Shown: positions 17,826-27,460 of the stretch, one piece after another | Numbering within the stretch: position 1 is the first letter of the stretch | How the letters are laid out: every line of letters begins with the position of its first letter | Origin: Rhodospirillales bacterium | GTDB taxonomy: Bacteria; Pseudomonadota; Alphaproteobacteria; Rhodospirillales; Defluviicoccaceae | Direction of reading: 5' to 3' | Assembly (NCBI GenBank): GCA_007695045.1 | Contig: REEP01000061.1 | Span: forward strand, 1-45,965 | DNA: 45,965 nucleotides | Made by a program: the position numbers and the translations under genes | The notes under the pieces: generated by a model | What the model was told of the DNA's origin: nothing | Seen by the model: the letters and a program-made list of their open reading frames with translations, nothing else | The model's database searches: none

Positions 17826-18615
17826 CGTCGAGACTGGGCTGGCAAATGCCCCGGGAGGAATCCGCGCGCATGAACGCGACGATCTCCATGACCGCCGCAT
17901 TGTCCGCGAACGTGGCCTCCACGTCCTCCAGCCGTTCCGCCATGGTGCCCTCCTGGGCGAACAGCATGCGATAGGCCCGGCGCAGCGCATGAACGGCGTC
18001 CCGGGAGAAGTTGCGCCGCTTCAGGCCGACGACGTTGAGGCCCTCCAGTTTGGCGCGGTTGCCGGTCACCCGTCCGAACGGGATGACGTCGCTTTCGACC
18101 CCCGACATGCCGCCGACCATGGCGTGGCGGCCAATACGGGCGAACTGATGGGCGGCGGACAGGCCGCCAATGATGGCCCAGTCGCCAATCTCCACATGGC
18201 CCCCAAGTGTGGCACAGTTGACCAGGATCACATGATCGCCGATGCGGCAATCGTGGGCCACGTGCGTGCCCGCCATGAACAGACAATGGTCGCCCACCCG
18301 TGTCACCATGCCGCCGCCGATGGTGCCGGGGTTCATGGTCACGTGTTCGCGTATGATGTTGTGACGGCCGATTTCCAGCCGTGACGATTCGCCGCGGTAC
18401 TTCAGGTCCTGCGGCGCCAAGCCGATGGACGCGAAGGGAAAAATGCGGGTGCCGGCGCCGATCCGCGTGTGACCGTCCACCACCACATGGGCGCACAATT
18501 CCACCTCGTCGCCAAGTTCGACAGCCGCGCCGACCACGCAATACGGGCCGATCATGGTTCGGTCCCCGAGCCGGGCGGTATCAGCGACCAGGGCGGTCGG
18601 ATGGATCACCGCCAC
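17815..18615 (-). CDS. lpxA: Acyl-ACP--UDP-N-acetylglucosamine O-acyltransferase LpxA
   Basis: LpxA performs the first step of lipid A synthesis, moving a 3-hydroxyacyl chain from ACP to UDP-GlcNAc. The 266-residue protein has left-handed beta-helix hexapeptide repeats over its first 190 residues and a helical C-terminus. The catalytic His lies in MAGTHVAHDCRIGD; other signatures are NPGTIGGG and GVESDVIPFG. The start is GTG 18615 (VAVIHPTALV), only 3 bp after the fabZ stop; there is no ATG at the correct place. Acyl-chain length cannot be read reliably from the sequence. Confidence 0.97.
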   Translation of the reverse strand: MAVIHPTALVADTARLGDRTMIGPYCVVGAAVELGDEVELCAHVVVDGHTRIGAGTRIFPFASIGLAPQDLKYRGESSRLEIGRHNIIREHVTMNPGTIGGGMVTRVGDHCLFMAGTHVAHDCRIGDHVILVNCATLGGHVEIGDWAIIGGLSAAHQFARIGRHAMVGGMSGVESDVIPFGRVTGNRAKLEGLNVVGLKRRNFSRDAVHALRRAYRMLFAQEGTMAERLEDVEATFADNAAVMEIVAFMRADSSRGICQPSLDDAA

Positions 18616-18618
18616 CGG

Positions 18619-19083
18619 TCAGTCCCGGATCATCGCTGCGTAGGTGGCCTCCGCCACCAGCACGCCGTCAACCTTGGCCTGGCCACGAAACTTCCAGACG
18701 GAACCGCGCTGACGCTGCTTTTCCACGTGGATGTACATGGTATCGCCCGGCACCACCGGCTTGCGAAAGCGGGCTGCATCCACCGTCATGAAATAGACCA
18801 GCCGGCCCTCTTTCTCCGGCCCCATGGTGGCAACCACCAGCACAGCCGCGGTCTGAGCCATGGCCTCGATGATCAGGACACCCGGCATCACCGGCTGACT
18901 GGGAAAATGGCCCTGGAAATAGGGTTCGTTGATGCTGACGTTCTTGATGCCGGTAGCCCGGTCATTGATCACCACGTCGATGACCCGATCGATCATCAGC
19001 ATGGGATAACGATGCGGGATCATCGCCTTGATCCGCTCGACCTCGATCGTGTTGCCGATAGCCGGGACCATCCGCGAATCCAT
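18619..19083 (-). CDS. fabZ: 3-hydroxyacyl-ACP dehydratase FabZ
   Basis: FabZ dehydrates 3-hydroxyacyl-ACP in fatty acid elongation. It competes with LpxA and LpxD for the same substrate, and is usually encoded between them, as here. The 154-residue hot-dog-fold protein has IPHRYPMLMIDRV, the catalytic His in PYFQGHFPSQPVMPGVL and the catalytic Glu in IEAMAQ. ATG 19083 lies 3 bp after the lpxD stop, so the genes are tightly coupled. Confidence 0.97.
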   Translation of the reverse strand: MDSRMVPAIGNTIEVERIKAMIPHRYPMLMIDRVIDVVINDRATGIKNVSINEPYFQGHFPSQPVMPGVLIIEAMAQTAAVLVVATMGPEKEGRLVYFMTVDAARFRKPVVPGDTMYIHVEKQRQRGSVWKFRGQAKVDGVLVAEATYAAMIRD

Positions 19084-19086
19084 GGC

Positions 19087-20109
19087 CTACTGGCCTTTCT
19101 TCTTGGCGAGGCGCGCCAGCAGCGCGACCTGTCGCATGTACTGCTTGTAAGGCATCGCCGGATAGCCGAACACCGTCTCGCCAGGCCCGATATCCCGCAT
19201 GATGCCGCTTTGGGCGCCGATACGGGCGCCGTCCCCCACCCTCACATGACCGCTGAGCCCGGCCTGTCCGGCAATCATCACGAAATCGCCGATCACGGTG
19301 CTGCCGGAGATCCCCACCTGCGACACCACCATGCAGCCGCGCCCCAGGCGAACGTTATGACCGATCTGAACGAGATTATCAATTTTGGTGCCGGCACCGA
19401 TGACCGTATCGCCCAAAGCGCCGCGGTCTATGGTCGTATTGGCACCGATCTCCACGTCTTCCGCGATGATGACGCGGCCGAGTTGCGGCACCTTGAGGTG
19501 ACCAGCCGAGCCCAGCACATAACCATAACCGTCCTGCCCGATGCGCACGCCGGGATGGACGATCACCCGATCACCGATCTCGCAGAACAACAAAGAGGCA
19601 CCCGCGCCCACCCGGACGTCGGCGCCGAGGACGGCACTCGGCCCGATGACCGCGTGCGGGCCGATGTGGCACCGGGAGCCGATCTCGGCATTGGCGCCAA
19701 CCACGGCGAAGGCCTCGATCCGGCAGCCTTCCCCGAGCCGGGCGCCGGGCTCCACAACAGCGCTCGCATGCACGCCGGGAGCCGATTCGGGCGCGGGGTA
19801 GAACGCTGCGGCCAGCTTGGCGAAACTGCGGTAGGGCTCCGCGCTCAACAGCAAAGCGGTGTGGGAGGGCGCCTGATCGGCCAGTTCGGGACGGACGACG
19901 CAGGCGCCGGCCCCGGTAGCACGGAAAGCCGGCAGCAGGCGGCGGTCTTCCAGGAAGCTCACATCCTCCGGGCCGGCCTGATCGAGGGCAGCCACGTCGC
20001 GAAACACGGCCTCGGAAGCCGCGACGTCTTGGGCCGTCGCGCCGGCGATCTCCGCCAATCGAGCCAGTGTAAACGGCCCGCTGGCGGCATAGAACCGGGG
20101 GTCGGTCAT
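19087..20109 (-). CDS. lpxD: UDP-3-O-(3-hydroxyacyl)glucosamine N-acyltransferase LpxD
   Basis: LpxD adds the second, N-linked hydroxyacyl chain in lipid A synthesis, after LpxC. The 340-residue protein has an N-terminal uridine-binding domain to about residue 100. A left-handed beta-helix of hexapeptide repeats follows, with the active-site His in [13 protein letters not shown] near residue 245. The C-terminal helix is short ([20 protein letters not shown]). The length is normal. It starts at ATG 20109, 3 bp after the skp-like gene. Confidence 0.97.
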   Translation of the reverse strand: MTDPRFYAASGPFTLARLAEIAGATAQDVAASEAVFRDVAALDQAGPEDVSFLEDRRLLPAFRATGAGACVVRPELADQAPSHTALLLSAEPYRSFAKLAAAFYPAPESAPGVHASAVVEPGARLGEGCRIEAFAVVGANAEIGSRCHIGPHAVIGPSAVLGADVRVGAGASLLFCEIGDRVIVHPGVRIGQDGYGYVLGSAGHLKVPQLGRVIIAEDVEIGANTTIDRGALGDTVIGAGTKIDNLVQIGHNVRLGRGCMVVSQVGISGSTVIGDFVMIAGQAGLSGHVRVGDGARIGAQSGIMRDIGPGETVFGYPAMPYKQYMRQVALLARLAKKKGQ

Positions 20110-20112
20110 GCG

Positions 20113-20685
20113 CTAATGGGTCCCCGGTTGATCCAGGTCCACCGTGGGCAGACGGTCATCGAGGCGCCGCAGCACCTCATCGGTGATCTCCAGCGATGTG
20201 GCATTGAGCACGGCCTGATCTTTTCGCAGAATCAGGGTCAATGCCTGTTCATGAGCGATTTCAGTGACAATGACATTGAGCGTCGCCTGCACCTCGCTCA
20301 TGCCCATCTGCTGGGCTTGGTTGAGGGTATTCTTGCGCTGTTGCACCCGCTCCTGCGCGCGCAGGAGCCGGCGTTCCAGCAGCCGCCGCTCTTCCTCATA
20401 CTCCTGCGGCGACAACCGCTCCCGCATGCCGGCCAATTCCTGCTGCGCGGCGCGAATCGCTTGCTCTTCCCGCGCGGTCTCGGCGCGGTACTCTTCCATG
20501 TACTCGCGCATGCGCACCTGAAGGTAGCGCAGCGCCCGAGCGTTCTGGAACACCCGTTGCACATCCAGGATGGCGATCTTGACGGGCGTCCGCTCCTGCT
20601 GCTGCGCATTGACGGGAGCCGATGGCAGCACCAACAGGGCCATGGCGACCATCCATGCGGTGATCAAACGCTCCATCCCCCGCAT
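20113..20685 (-). CDS. OmpH/Skp-family periplasmic chaperone
   Basis: A 190-residue Skp-like protein that would escort unfolded outer-membrane proteins through the periplasm to the Bam complex. It has a signal peptide (hydrophobic residues about 8-25, cleavage near VNA-Q). The mature start KIAILDVQRVFQNARAL is typical of the family. A long charged coiled-coil (about residues 60-140, Glu/Arg/Gln-rich) forms the tentacles, and TEIAHEQALTLILRKDQAVL closes the body strand. ATG 20685 follows the bamA stop by 3 bp; ATG 20676 is also possible. The bamA-skp-lpxD order is conserved across proteobacteria. Confidence 0.93.
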   Translation of the reverse strand: MRGMERLITAWMVAMALLVLPSAPVNAQQQERTPVKIAILDVQRVFQNARALRYLQVRMREYMEEYRAETAREEQAIRAAQQELAGMRERLSPQEYEEERRLLERRLLRAQERVQQRKNTLNQAQQMGMSEVQATLNVIVTEIAHEQALTLILRKDQAVLNATSLEITDEVLRRLDDRLPTVDLDQPGTH

Positions 20686-20688
20686 ACC

Positions 20689-22965
20689 TCAGAACCTCGC
20701 GCCAAAATTCACCCGGATCGTCTCCGTCTTGTCGAAGTCTTCCTTGATCACCGGGAAGCCCACGTCAATACCGATCGGACCGAACGGCGAGTCCCACGTG
20801 AGACCGGCGCCGACGGCAACCCGAATACTGGCCGTATCGGCGACCACGGGGCTCCTGGGCGAGATGCCGCCGGCGCTGCCGGCATCGGCGAACAGGCGTC
20901 CGCGAATCGGCAATTCCTCCGGCAAGCCCAGCGGGAAAGCCACCTCTGCCGAAACCGTGTAGAACCACTCACCACCCAGCGCATCGTCCGTCGACAGATC
21001 GCGCGGCCCGATGCCGGCGGTTTCGAAGCCGCGGAGGTTGTCGCCGCCCACAAAGAACCGCTCGAACAGGCGTACGTCCTGACCGAGGCCGAACACATGA
21101 CCGCCCGAGGCCGAGAAACCGAGTACCGACTCCTCGAACAGGGGAATGAAGTAGGCGCCATCCACTTGGTTTCGCACATAGCGGACATCACCGCCAAGAC
21201 CGGCCACGCCAATGCCCCAGCGGCCAAAATATCCTTCCCGTGGCCGAATGCGGCTGTCGCGCCGATCATAAACCAATCTCTGAAACACCTCGGAAATGAC
21301 CGTATCCCCCTCGGCCTCGCGGATGAAAATGGAGGCATCGCTCGGAACATTATCAATGGAGGTTTGACGCAAAGAATACCGCCAGCTCTGGCTCAAGTGC
21401 TCGGTAATCGGATAGCCGAACCGCACCGCGCCGCCGAAGGACGTTTCATCGAACGAACTTTCGTCCTGCCGGTCGGTGCTGACCCGGAACACGTCGAACC
21501 CAGCCGATATCTCACGCCCCAGGAAGTAAGGTTCCGTGAAGCTCAGATTGATCTGACTGTCGCGCTGGGCGATCACCAAGCGGGCCGACAGGTCCTGGCC
21601 GCGCCCCAGGAGATTGCGCTCGCGAATCGTAATGTCGCCGATGGCCCCGCTGGTGGTGGAGAAGCCGGCGCCAAGGGTGATGCTGCCGGTGGATTTTTCC
21701 TCCACCTCCACATTGATCACCGCCTTGTCCGGGGCGCTGCCCGGCAGCTGATCGATCTCCACACTCTGGAAGAAATCCAGGTCGCGGATGCGCTGCTGCG
21801 AACGACGCAGCCGGGACACGTTGAAGGGATCCCCCTCCACCAGCCGGAATTCCCGGCGGATCACCCGATCCAGGGTGCGCACGTTGCCCGAGATGTCGAT
21901 CCGTTCCACGAACACCCGCGGGCCTTCGTCCACCTCGAACAGAACGTCGATGGTGAGCTCTTCGCGATTGCGGTTGACCCCCGGGCGCACATCCACGAAC
22001 GCGAATCCGCGTTCTCCGACGGTGTCGGCCAAGCGGTCGATGGTCCGATCCAGCGCCTCGGCATCGTACCAGTCGCCTTCCGAGAACCTGATCTCCCGGC
22101 GCAGGACGGCGGGATCGAGGTCCGGCAGGGTCGTGACCACCGTCACCTCGCCGAAACGGTAGCGCTCCCCTTCCTCCAAGGTGAACGTGATGAAGAAATC
22201 CTGGCGATCCGGTGTGAGTTCGGCCAGGGCAGAGACGACGCGAAAATCCGCATACCCGTTCGCCAGATAGAACCGGCGCAACAATTCCTGATCGAGGGCG
22301 AGGCGATCCGGATCGAACGTGTCATCGGTGGTGAGGAAACGCCACCAGGCCGCCTCCCGGGTTCGGATGACCGAGCGCAGCCGCGAATCGGAAAATCGCT
22401 CATTGCCGACGAAGCGAATACTCTCCACCAAGGTCCGCGGCCCCTCGTCGATCTCGAACACGAGATCGACCCGGTTTTCCGGCAACTGGATGATCTTGGG
22501 TTCCACGGTGGCGGCAAATCGCCCGGCCCGTCGATACAAGGTGAGAATGCGGCGAACGTCGCTCTCCACCCGTGTGCGTGTGTAGATCACCCGGGGCCGC
22601 AACCCGGTCTCCGCCTCCAGAACCTCATCCTCGATGAAGCGGTTGCCCTCGAACGCCACGCGATTGATCACCGGGTTTTCCGCCAGACGCACGATCAACC
22701 TGTCGCCGTCGCGTACCATGGCGACATCCGCAAACAGACCGGTGGCGAACAGGCTCTTCAGGGACCGGTCGATCCGGGCCGGATCAAAGGCATCTCCTTC
22801 TCGGACCAACAGGTAGGAACGAACCGTTTCCGGATCGATACGCTGGGCCCCTTCAATCTCAATCTGCCGGATGATGGGCGGGACTTGTGCCGATGCAGCG
22901 GGCGGCCAGCTCATGATGAGCGCTGCGGTCAGCAGCCATAACAACAAGCTCCCACGTCGGATCAC
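20689..22965 (-). CDS. bamA: Outer membrane protein assembly factor BamA
   Basis: BamA is the Omp85 insertase that folds beta-barrel proteins into the outer membrane. The 758-residue precursor has a signal peptide (hydrophobic to about residue 24, AASAQ). Five POTRA domains follow to about residue 410, each beginning with an I.IEG..RI or F.GN.R-like strand. The rest is a 16-strand barrel ending in Phe (NFGARF). The loop-6 motif appears as FFVGGDNLRGFE. It lies 24 bp downstream of rseP and just upstream of the Skp-like gene, which supplies its clients. Confidence 0.97.
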   Translation of the reverse strand: MIRRGSLLLWLLTAALIMSWPPAASAQVPPIIRQIEIEGAQRIDPETVRSYLLVREGDAFDPARIDRSLKSLFATGLFADVAMVRDGDRLIVRLAENPVINRVAFEGNRFIEDEVLEAETGLRPRVIYTRTRVESDVRRILTLYRRAGRFAATVEPKIIQLPENRVDLVFEIDEGPRTLVESIRFVGNERFSDSRLRSVIRTREAAWWRFLTTDDTFDPDRLALDQELLRRFYLANGYADFRVVSALAELTPDRQDFFITFTLEEGERYRFGEVTVVTTLPDLDPAVLRREIRFSEGDWYDAEALDRTIDRLADTVGERGFAFVDVRPGVNRNREELTIDVLFEVDEGPRVFVERIDISGNVRTLDRVIRREFRLVEGDPFNVSRLRRSQQRIRDLDFFQSVEIDQLPGSAPDKAVINVEVEEKSTGSITLGAGFSTTSGAIGDITIRERNLLGRGQDLSARLVIAQRDSQINLSFTEPYFLGREISAGFDVFRVSTDRQDESSFDETSFGGAVRFGYPITEHLSQSWRYSLRQTSIDNVPSDASIFIREAEGDTVISEVFQRLVYDRRDSRIRPREGYFGRWGIGVAGLGGDVRYVRNQVDGAYFIPLFEESVLGFSASGGHVFGLGQDVRLFERFFVGGDNLRGFETAGIGPRDLSTDDALGGEWFYTVSAEVAFPLGLPEELPIRGRLFADAGSAGGISPRSPVVADTASIRVAVGAGLTWDSPFGPIGIDVGFPVIKEDFDKTETIRVNFGARF

Positions 22966-22989
22966 TGCATCCCCCCACCCCGCACATGC

Positions 22990-24126
22990 TCATGACACCA
23001 GTCTCCGTACCATCTCGACCACCTCGAGCTGAACCAGATCGTTCCAGGTGACGAAGACCAGGAGCATCAATACCAGCACCAGCCCCAACCGAAAACCATA
23101 CTCCTGCACCTTCTGATCCAGGGGCTTACCGCGCACCGCCTCGACGGCGTAGAACGCCAGATGGCCGCCGTCCAGCATCGGCACCGGGAACAGGTTGATC
23201 AACCCCAAGTTGATCGACAGCACCGCCATGAAGAACACCAGCGTCACCACGCCGCCTTGGGCCATCTCACCCGACAGCTGCGCGATCCGCAGCGGCCCGC
23301 CCAGTTCCTCGGCAGTGCGCTGCCCGGTGATCATCTGCCATACCGCCCCGAGAATCTGCCCGACCATCACGACCGTCCGTTCGGACGCGGTCCACACCGC
23401 AGCCAGCGGATTGAGCCGATCGAAGCCCACCTGAGTGGGATCCGGCGTGATTCCCAGCAGACCGATCACCTGCGATTCGCCATCGATCCTGACTTCGGTC
23501 GGCTTCGGCGTGGCGGTGATGCGCAGCGTCTCGCCGTCACGCGCCACTTCCAGGGTCAGGGCCGTGTCCGGCCTGCCGCTGACCTCGGCACGCAGATCGT
23601 CGAACCATCGCACCGGCTCGCCATCGACGCTGAGGATGCGGTCCCCGGATTCGAGCCCGGCTTCGGCCGCAGCGCTGTCCGGCTGCACGTCGCCAACGGC
23701 GGCATGCGGCATGGGAATACCGGCAATCGCGAACATGCCGGCGAACAGGACGATGGCGAACACAAAGTTGGCCGCCGGTCCGGCCGCCACGATCGCCGCC
23801 CGCTGACCTAGGCGCTTGTGGTGGAAAGAAGCCGCCTGGTCGGCCGGACTCATTGGGCGAGCCGGCTCGGTGTCGTCCGTGCCCTCCTGGGACTCCCCGA
23901 ACATCTTGACGTAACCGCCAAGCGGAACGGCACTGAGCTTCCAGCGGGTGCCGTGACGATCGTGCCAGCCATAGAGCTCGGGCCCGAAGCCGATCGAAAA
24001 AACCTCGATCCGGACCTTGTTCAGGCGCGCGACCCAGTAGTGCCCCATCTCGTGAACGAAAACGAGGATCGTGAAGACAACGAGAAAGGGAATCACCCAG
24101 TCCCAGATGTAGCCGATGAATTCCAT
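22990..24126 (-). CDS. rseP: Site-2 intramembrane metalloprotease RseP
   Basis: RseP cleaves the membrane segment of anti-sigma factors, such as RseA, after a first cut in the periplasm. It also clears signal-peptide remnants. The 378-residue protein has the zinc motif FVHEMGHYWVAR in the first membrane segment and the third zinc ligand in INLFPVPMLDGGH in a later one. A PDZ domain (about residues 125-205, PDSAAAEAGLESGDRI...VDGEPV) separates them. Only one clear PDZ domain is visible, against two in E. coli, as is usual in many alphaproteobacteria. ATG 24126 lies 18 bp after dxr. Confidence 0.95.
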   Translation of the reverse strand: MEFIGYIWDWVIPFLVVFTILVFVHEMGHYWVARLNKVRIEVFSIGFGPELYGWHDRHGTRWKLSAVPLGGYVKMFGESQEGTDDTEPARPMSPADQAASFHHKRLGQRAAIVAAGPAANFVFAIVLFAGMFAIAGIPMPHAAVGDVQPDSAAAEAGLESGDRILSVDGEPVRWFDDLRAEVSGRPDTALTLEVARDGETLRITATPKPTEVRIDGESQVIGLLGITPDPTQVGFDRLNPLAAVWTASERTVVMVGQILGAVWQMITGQRTAEELGGPLRIAQLSGEMAQGGVVTLVFFMAVLSINLGLINLFPVPMLDGGHLAFYAVEAVRGKPLDQKVQEYGFRLGLVLVLMLLVFVTWNDLVQLEVVEMVRRLVS

Positions 24127-24144
24127 GTTTTTCCGAGACCTGCG

Positions 24145-25353
24145 TCAGCCGGCGGAGACCGCCCGGGGGGCGGATCGGGAGACAAACGTCGCAGCGATTT
24201 CGCGCGCTGCGCTATCAATGTCTGCGACGTCGGCGAGCGTTTCAAGGGGCCTGGTCGGAATCGCGGCCAGCGTGTCCTCCACCACCCGGGCGATCTCGAG
24301 AAAACCCAGGCGACCGGCGAGGAACCCATGGACGGCAATTTCGTTGGCGGCATTCAGCACGGTCGGCGCCGATCCTCCGGCGGCCAGCGCCGCACGCGCC
24401 AGCCGCAACGCCGGGAACCGATCCTCGTCCGGGGCCTCGAAGGTGAGACGGCCGATTTCCGCCAGATCGAGCTTGGCGACCGGCGCTGCCATCCGTTCCG
24501 GCCAGGCGAGCGCGACCGCGATCGGGGTGCGCATGTCCGGGGCGCCCAACTGGGCCAGGACCGAGCCGTCGGTATAGGTTACCAGGCCGTGGATGACGGA
24601 TTGGGGATGCACCACGATCTCGATCTGCTCGCGGTCCACCGGAAACAGGTGAAAGGCCTCGATCAATTCGAGGCCCTTGTTCATCATCGTCGCCGAATCG
24701 ACGGAAATCTTGGCGCCCATGCTCCAGTTGGGATGGGCGACCGCCTGGGCCGGGCTGACCTTCGCCATGGCTTCCCGCTCCATCTCGCGGAACGGCCCGC
24801 CCGAGGCGGTCAGCACGACGGAGCGCACCTGCCGCGCGTTCTCGAACTCGAACACCTGATAGATGGCGCTGTGTTCCGAATCCACCGGCAGGATGCGGGC
24901 GCCGTGGCGTGCCACCTCCGCCACCATGATATCGCCGGCGGAGACCAGACATTCCTTGTTGGCGAGACCGAGGATGGCGCCCCGGCGCACGGCCGCCAGG
25001 GCCGGAGCCAAGCCGGCCGCACCCACGATGGAGGCCATCACCACCTCGGCGGGCCGGCTTGCGGCCTCGATCACCGCGTCCCGACCCGCGGCGACCTCGA
25101 TGCCGGTGCCGAACAGCGCTTCCTTGAGCGCGTGATAGCAGCCGGCATCGGCCACCACCGCCAGTCGTGCCGACAGCAGCCGCGCCTGCTCGGCAAGCAA
25201 GGCCACATTGCGGTTGCCGGTCAAGGCCTCGACGCGAAAGCGGTCGCGGTCGCGGGCGAGAAGGTCAACGGTGTTGACGCCGACGGAACCGGTGGAACCC
25301 AAAACGGTGACGCCGCGCCGGTGATCGGGCGACGAGGGACGGGGCGCGCTCAT
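24145..25353 (-). CDS. dxr: 1-deoxy-D-xylulose 5-phosphate reductoisomerase Dxr
   Basis: Dxr converts DXP to MEP with NADPH, the committed step of the non-mevalonate isoprenoid pathway that supplies UppS, encoded two genes upstream. The 402-residue protein has the NADPH motif VTVLGSTGSVGVNTVDLL. Catalytic and metal-site segments are VDSEHSAIYQ, LTASGGPFR and HPNWSMGAKISVDSATMMNK, followed by a helical C-domain (LNAANEIAVHGFL). ATG 25353 overlaps the cdsA stop as ATGA; ATG 25359 is equally possible. Neither has a strong ribosome-binding site, which suggests coupling to cdsA. Confidence 0.96.
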   Translation of the reverse strand: MSAPRPSSPDHRRGVTVLGSTGSVGVNTVDLLARDRDRFRVEALTGNRNVALLAEQARLLSARLAVVADAGCYHALKEALFGTGIEVAAGRDAVIEAASRPAEVVMASIVGAAGLAPALAAVRRGAILGLANKECLVSAGDIMVAEVARHGARILPVDSEHSAIYQVFEFENARQVRSVVLTASGGPFREMEREAMAKVSPAQAVAHPNWSMGAKISVDSATMMNKGLELIEAFHLFPVDREQIEIVVHPQSVIHGLVTYTDGSVLAQLGAPDMRTPIAVALAWPERMAAPVAKLDLAEIGRLTFEAPDEDRFPALRLARAALAAGGSAPTVLNAANEIAVHGFLAGRLGFLEIARVVEDTLAAIPTRPLETLADVADIDSAAREIAATFVSRSAPRAVSAG

Positions 25354-26144
25354 ATCCATGCCAGCATACTGCCGCCGCCGAGAACACTGATCAATGCCGT
25401 CAACGCCGCAACCACGATCAGGGCATCGACGCGATCCAGCAAGCCGCCGTGGCCCGGGATCAGGGAGCTGGTATCCTTCACGCCGAACCTTCGCTTGGCA
25501 AATGATTCGAACAGATCGCCGGCCTGCGCCGCCGCCCCCAGACCGGCGCTGACAAGGGCGAGCGGCCAGACCGAGGCCAGTGCCATCACCGCGGCGGTCG
25601 CGGCACCCGCAGCGCCGGCCGAGGCCATGGCCCCCAGCAATCCGGCCCAGGTCTTCTTCGGGCTCAGTCTCACCGCAAGCTTGGGGCCGCCGATACTGCG
25701 GCCGACGGCATAGGCGCCAATGTCGGACATCCAGACCACCGCCAGCAGCCAAAGCACGGTCTCGAGCCCCAGTGCCGGATCGCCGCGCAGCCATACCAGC
25801 GACACCGACGGCAGACCGATATAGAAGGGCGCCGCGCTGAACCACCACCGGCCGCGCGACAGCGCCGCCACCAGCACCGATCCCGCCGCCAGGACCAGGA
25901 GCCCATAGCCGGCCTCATCAAATCCGGTCAACCCCAGTGCCGCGAGAATGCTGATGCCGGCTGCGATCGCCTCCAGCAGCGGGAAGGCCGACGAACACAG
26001 ACGAAACCATTCCCAGACCATGATCGCAGCACCGACCGCAACCATGACATCGAAATAGGGGCGACCGGCTGCGACGCAGAACAGGACCGGCACCGCGAGA
26101 ACCAGGGCGGAGAGGGTGCGCTGGCGCAGCACCTCACCCGCCAC
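25350..26144 (-). CDS. cdsA: Phosphatidate cytidylyltransferase CdsA
   Basis: CdsA makes CDP-diacylglycerol from phosphatidic acid and CTP in the inner membrane, the branch point of phospholipid synthesis. The protein is 264 residues with about eight hydrophobic segments. The family signature is near the C-terminus: SDIGAYAVGRSIGGPKL, SPKKTWAGLLGA, and the KRRFGVKDTSSLIPGHGGLLDRVD box with its metal-binding aspartates. I chose GTG 26144 because GAGG lies exactly 5 nt upstream (26150-26153), overlapping the uppS stop. GTG 26159 would overlap uppS, and an upstream ATG would add 41 unrelated residues. Confidence 0.93.
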   Translation of the reverse strand: MAGEVLRQRTLSALVLAVPVLFCVAAGRPYFDVMVAVGAAIMVWEWFRLCSSAFPLLEAIAAGISILAALGLTGFDEAGYGLLVLAAGSVLVAALSRGRWWFSAAPFYIGLPSVSLVWLRGDPALGLETVLWLLAVVWMSDIGAYAVGRSIGGPKLAVRLSPKKTWAGLLGAMASAGAAGAATAAVMALASVWPLALVSAGLGAAAQAGDLFESFAKRRFGVKDTSSLIPGHGGLLDRVDALIVVAALTALISVLGGGSMLAWI

Positions 26145-26151
26145 CGCAACC

Positions 26152-26886
26152 TCACGCACCGGCCGTGCCGTAGCGCCGTTCACGACGTTGGAATTCGTCC
26201 AAAGCAGCGACGAAATCCTCGTTGGAAAAGTCGGGCCACAGAACATCCAGGAACACCAGTTCGGCATAGGCCAGTTGCCAGAGCAGGAAATTGCTCAGTC
26301 GCCGCTCCCCGCTGGTGCGTATCAACAGGTCCGGATCCGGGATGTCGGCCGTGAACAGGCGTTCCGTGATGGCGGCTTCATCGATCGCCTGCGGATCGAG
26401 CAACCCGATGGCCACCTCTTCGGCGATGCGTCGCGTCGCCTGGACGATTTCGTGGCGTCCGCCATAGCTGAGCGCAATGGTCAAAATCAGACGCCGATTG
26501 TTCCGGGTCATGTGTTCGGCGCGATCGATCATCGACACGATGTCGCCCGCGAAACGGCTGCGATCGCCAATCACCATGAGGCGAACGCCCTGACGATCCA
26601 GCGCGTTGATCTCGGTATTCAGATAGTGCCGCAACAGGCCCATCAGGTCGCCGATCTCCGCCTGCGGCCGGCGCCAGTTCTCGGACGAGAAGCCGAACAG
26701 GGTAAGGTACGAAACGCCGCCGCGAATCGCGCTCTCGATGGCGACCCGCACCGACTGGGCACCGCGCCGGTGGCCGGCGGTGCGCGGCAGACCGCGGGCC
26801 CGGGCCCAACGCCCGTTCCCGTCCATGATGATCGCCACGTGGACCGGTGGCGGTGGCGCAGTCTTGGTGAGTACGGCAGCTTCCAT
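26152..26886 (-). CDS. uppS: Isoprenyl (undecaprenyl diphosphate) synthase UppS
   Basis: UppS condenses isopentenyl diphosphate units in cis onto farnesyl diphosphate to give the C55 carrier used for peptidoglycan and O-antigen. The 244-residue protein shows the cis-prenyltransferase signatures. These are HVAIIMDGNGRWARARGL with the catalytic Asp, GHRRGAQSV, LTLFGFSSENWRRP, and the C-terminal DPDLLIRTSGERRLSNFLLWQ and ELVFLDVLWPDF. ATG 26886 is 4 bp after the frr stop. Product length is inferred from context. Confidence 0.97.
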   Translation of the reverse strand: MEAAVLTKTAPPPPVHVAIIMDGNGRWARARGLPRTAGHRRGAQSVRVAIESAIRGGVSYLTLFGFSSENWRRPQAEIGDLMGLLRHYLNTEINALDRQGVRLMVIGDRSRFAGDIVSMIDRAEHMTRNNRRLILTIALSYGGRHEIVQATRRIAEEVAIGLLDPQAIDEAAITERLFTADIPDPDLLIRTSGERRLSNFLLWQLAYAELVFLDVLWPDFSNEDFVAALDEFQRRERRYGTAGA

Positions 26887-26890
26887 GGCG

Positions 26891-27460
26891 TCAGACCTGC
26901 ATGATTTCCTGTTCCTTGCGCCCGAGCGCCTCGTCCACCTGCTTGACGTAGCTGTCCGTCAGCGACTGGATCTCCCCGGCATAATCCCGGTGTTCGTCCT
27001 GGGATAGCGAGCCTTCTTTTTCGGCCTTCTTTAATTCATCCAAAACATGACGACGGATGTTGCGGATGGCGATCCGTGTCTCCTCGGCGTACTTACCCGC
27101 CACCTTCGAAAGTTCGGTCCGCCGTTCCTGCGTCAGCGGGGGAATCGGAATGCGGATCAACTGTCCGTCCACGGCCGGATTCAGGCCGAGATCCGATTCC
27201 CGGATCGCTTTCTCGACCGCCTTCACCAGGCTTCGGTCCCACACCTGAACGGTCAGCATGCGCGGTTCGGGCACGCCTACGGTGCCCACCTGGGTCAGCG
27301 GCATCGGCGACCCGTACGCCTCGACCACAATCGGTTCAAGAAGACCGGTCGACGCCCGGCCGGCACGCAAGCCTCCCAATTCCTTGGCCAGAACCTCGAT
27401 CGCACCGTGCATCCGCCGCTCGGCGTCGCTCTTTACTTGCTTGATGTCGAGTTTTTCCAC
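26891..27460 (-). CDS. frr: Ribosome recycling factor Frr
   Basis: Frr splits post-termination ribosomes together with EF-G. The 189-residue protein (family size about 185) has the expected two-domain layout. The three-helix bundle opens with [14 protein letters not shown] and LRAGRAS and closes with [21 protein letters not shown] beta/alpha domain is inserted between ([16 protein letters not shown]). Its start overlaps the end of pyrH by 28 bp, so it is likely translationally coupled in the rpsB-tsf-pyrH-frr order standard in bacteria. Confidence 0.98.
   Translation of the reverse strand: MEKLDIKQVKSDAERRMHGAIEVLAKELGGLRAGRASTGLLEPIVVEAYGSPMPLTQVGTVGVPEPRMLTVQVWDRSLVKAVEKAIRESDLGLNPAVDGQLIRIPIPPLTQERRTELSKVAGKYAEETRIAIRNIRRHVLDELKKAEKEGSLSQDEHRDYAGEIQSLTDSYVKQVDEALGRKEQEIMQV

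Noticed and set aside
18469-22941. A 1490-codon open frame on the plus strand
   Set aside because: It lies exactly antisense to lpxA, fabZ, lpxD, skp and bamA. Strong GC-rich codon bias leaves the opposite strand free of stops. The translation is His/Arg/Gly-rich with no domain.
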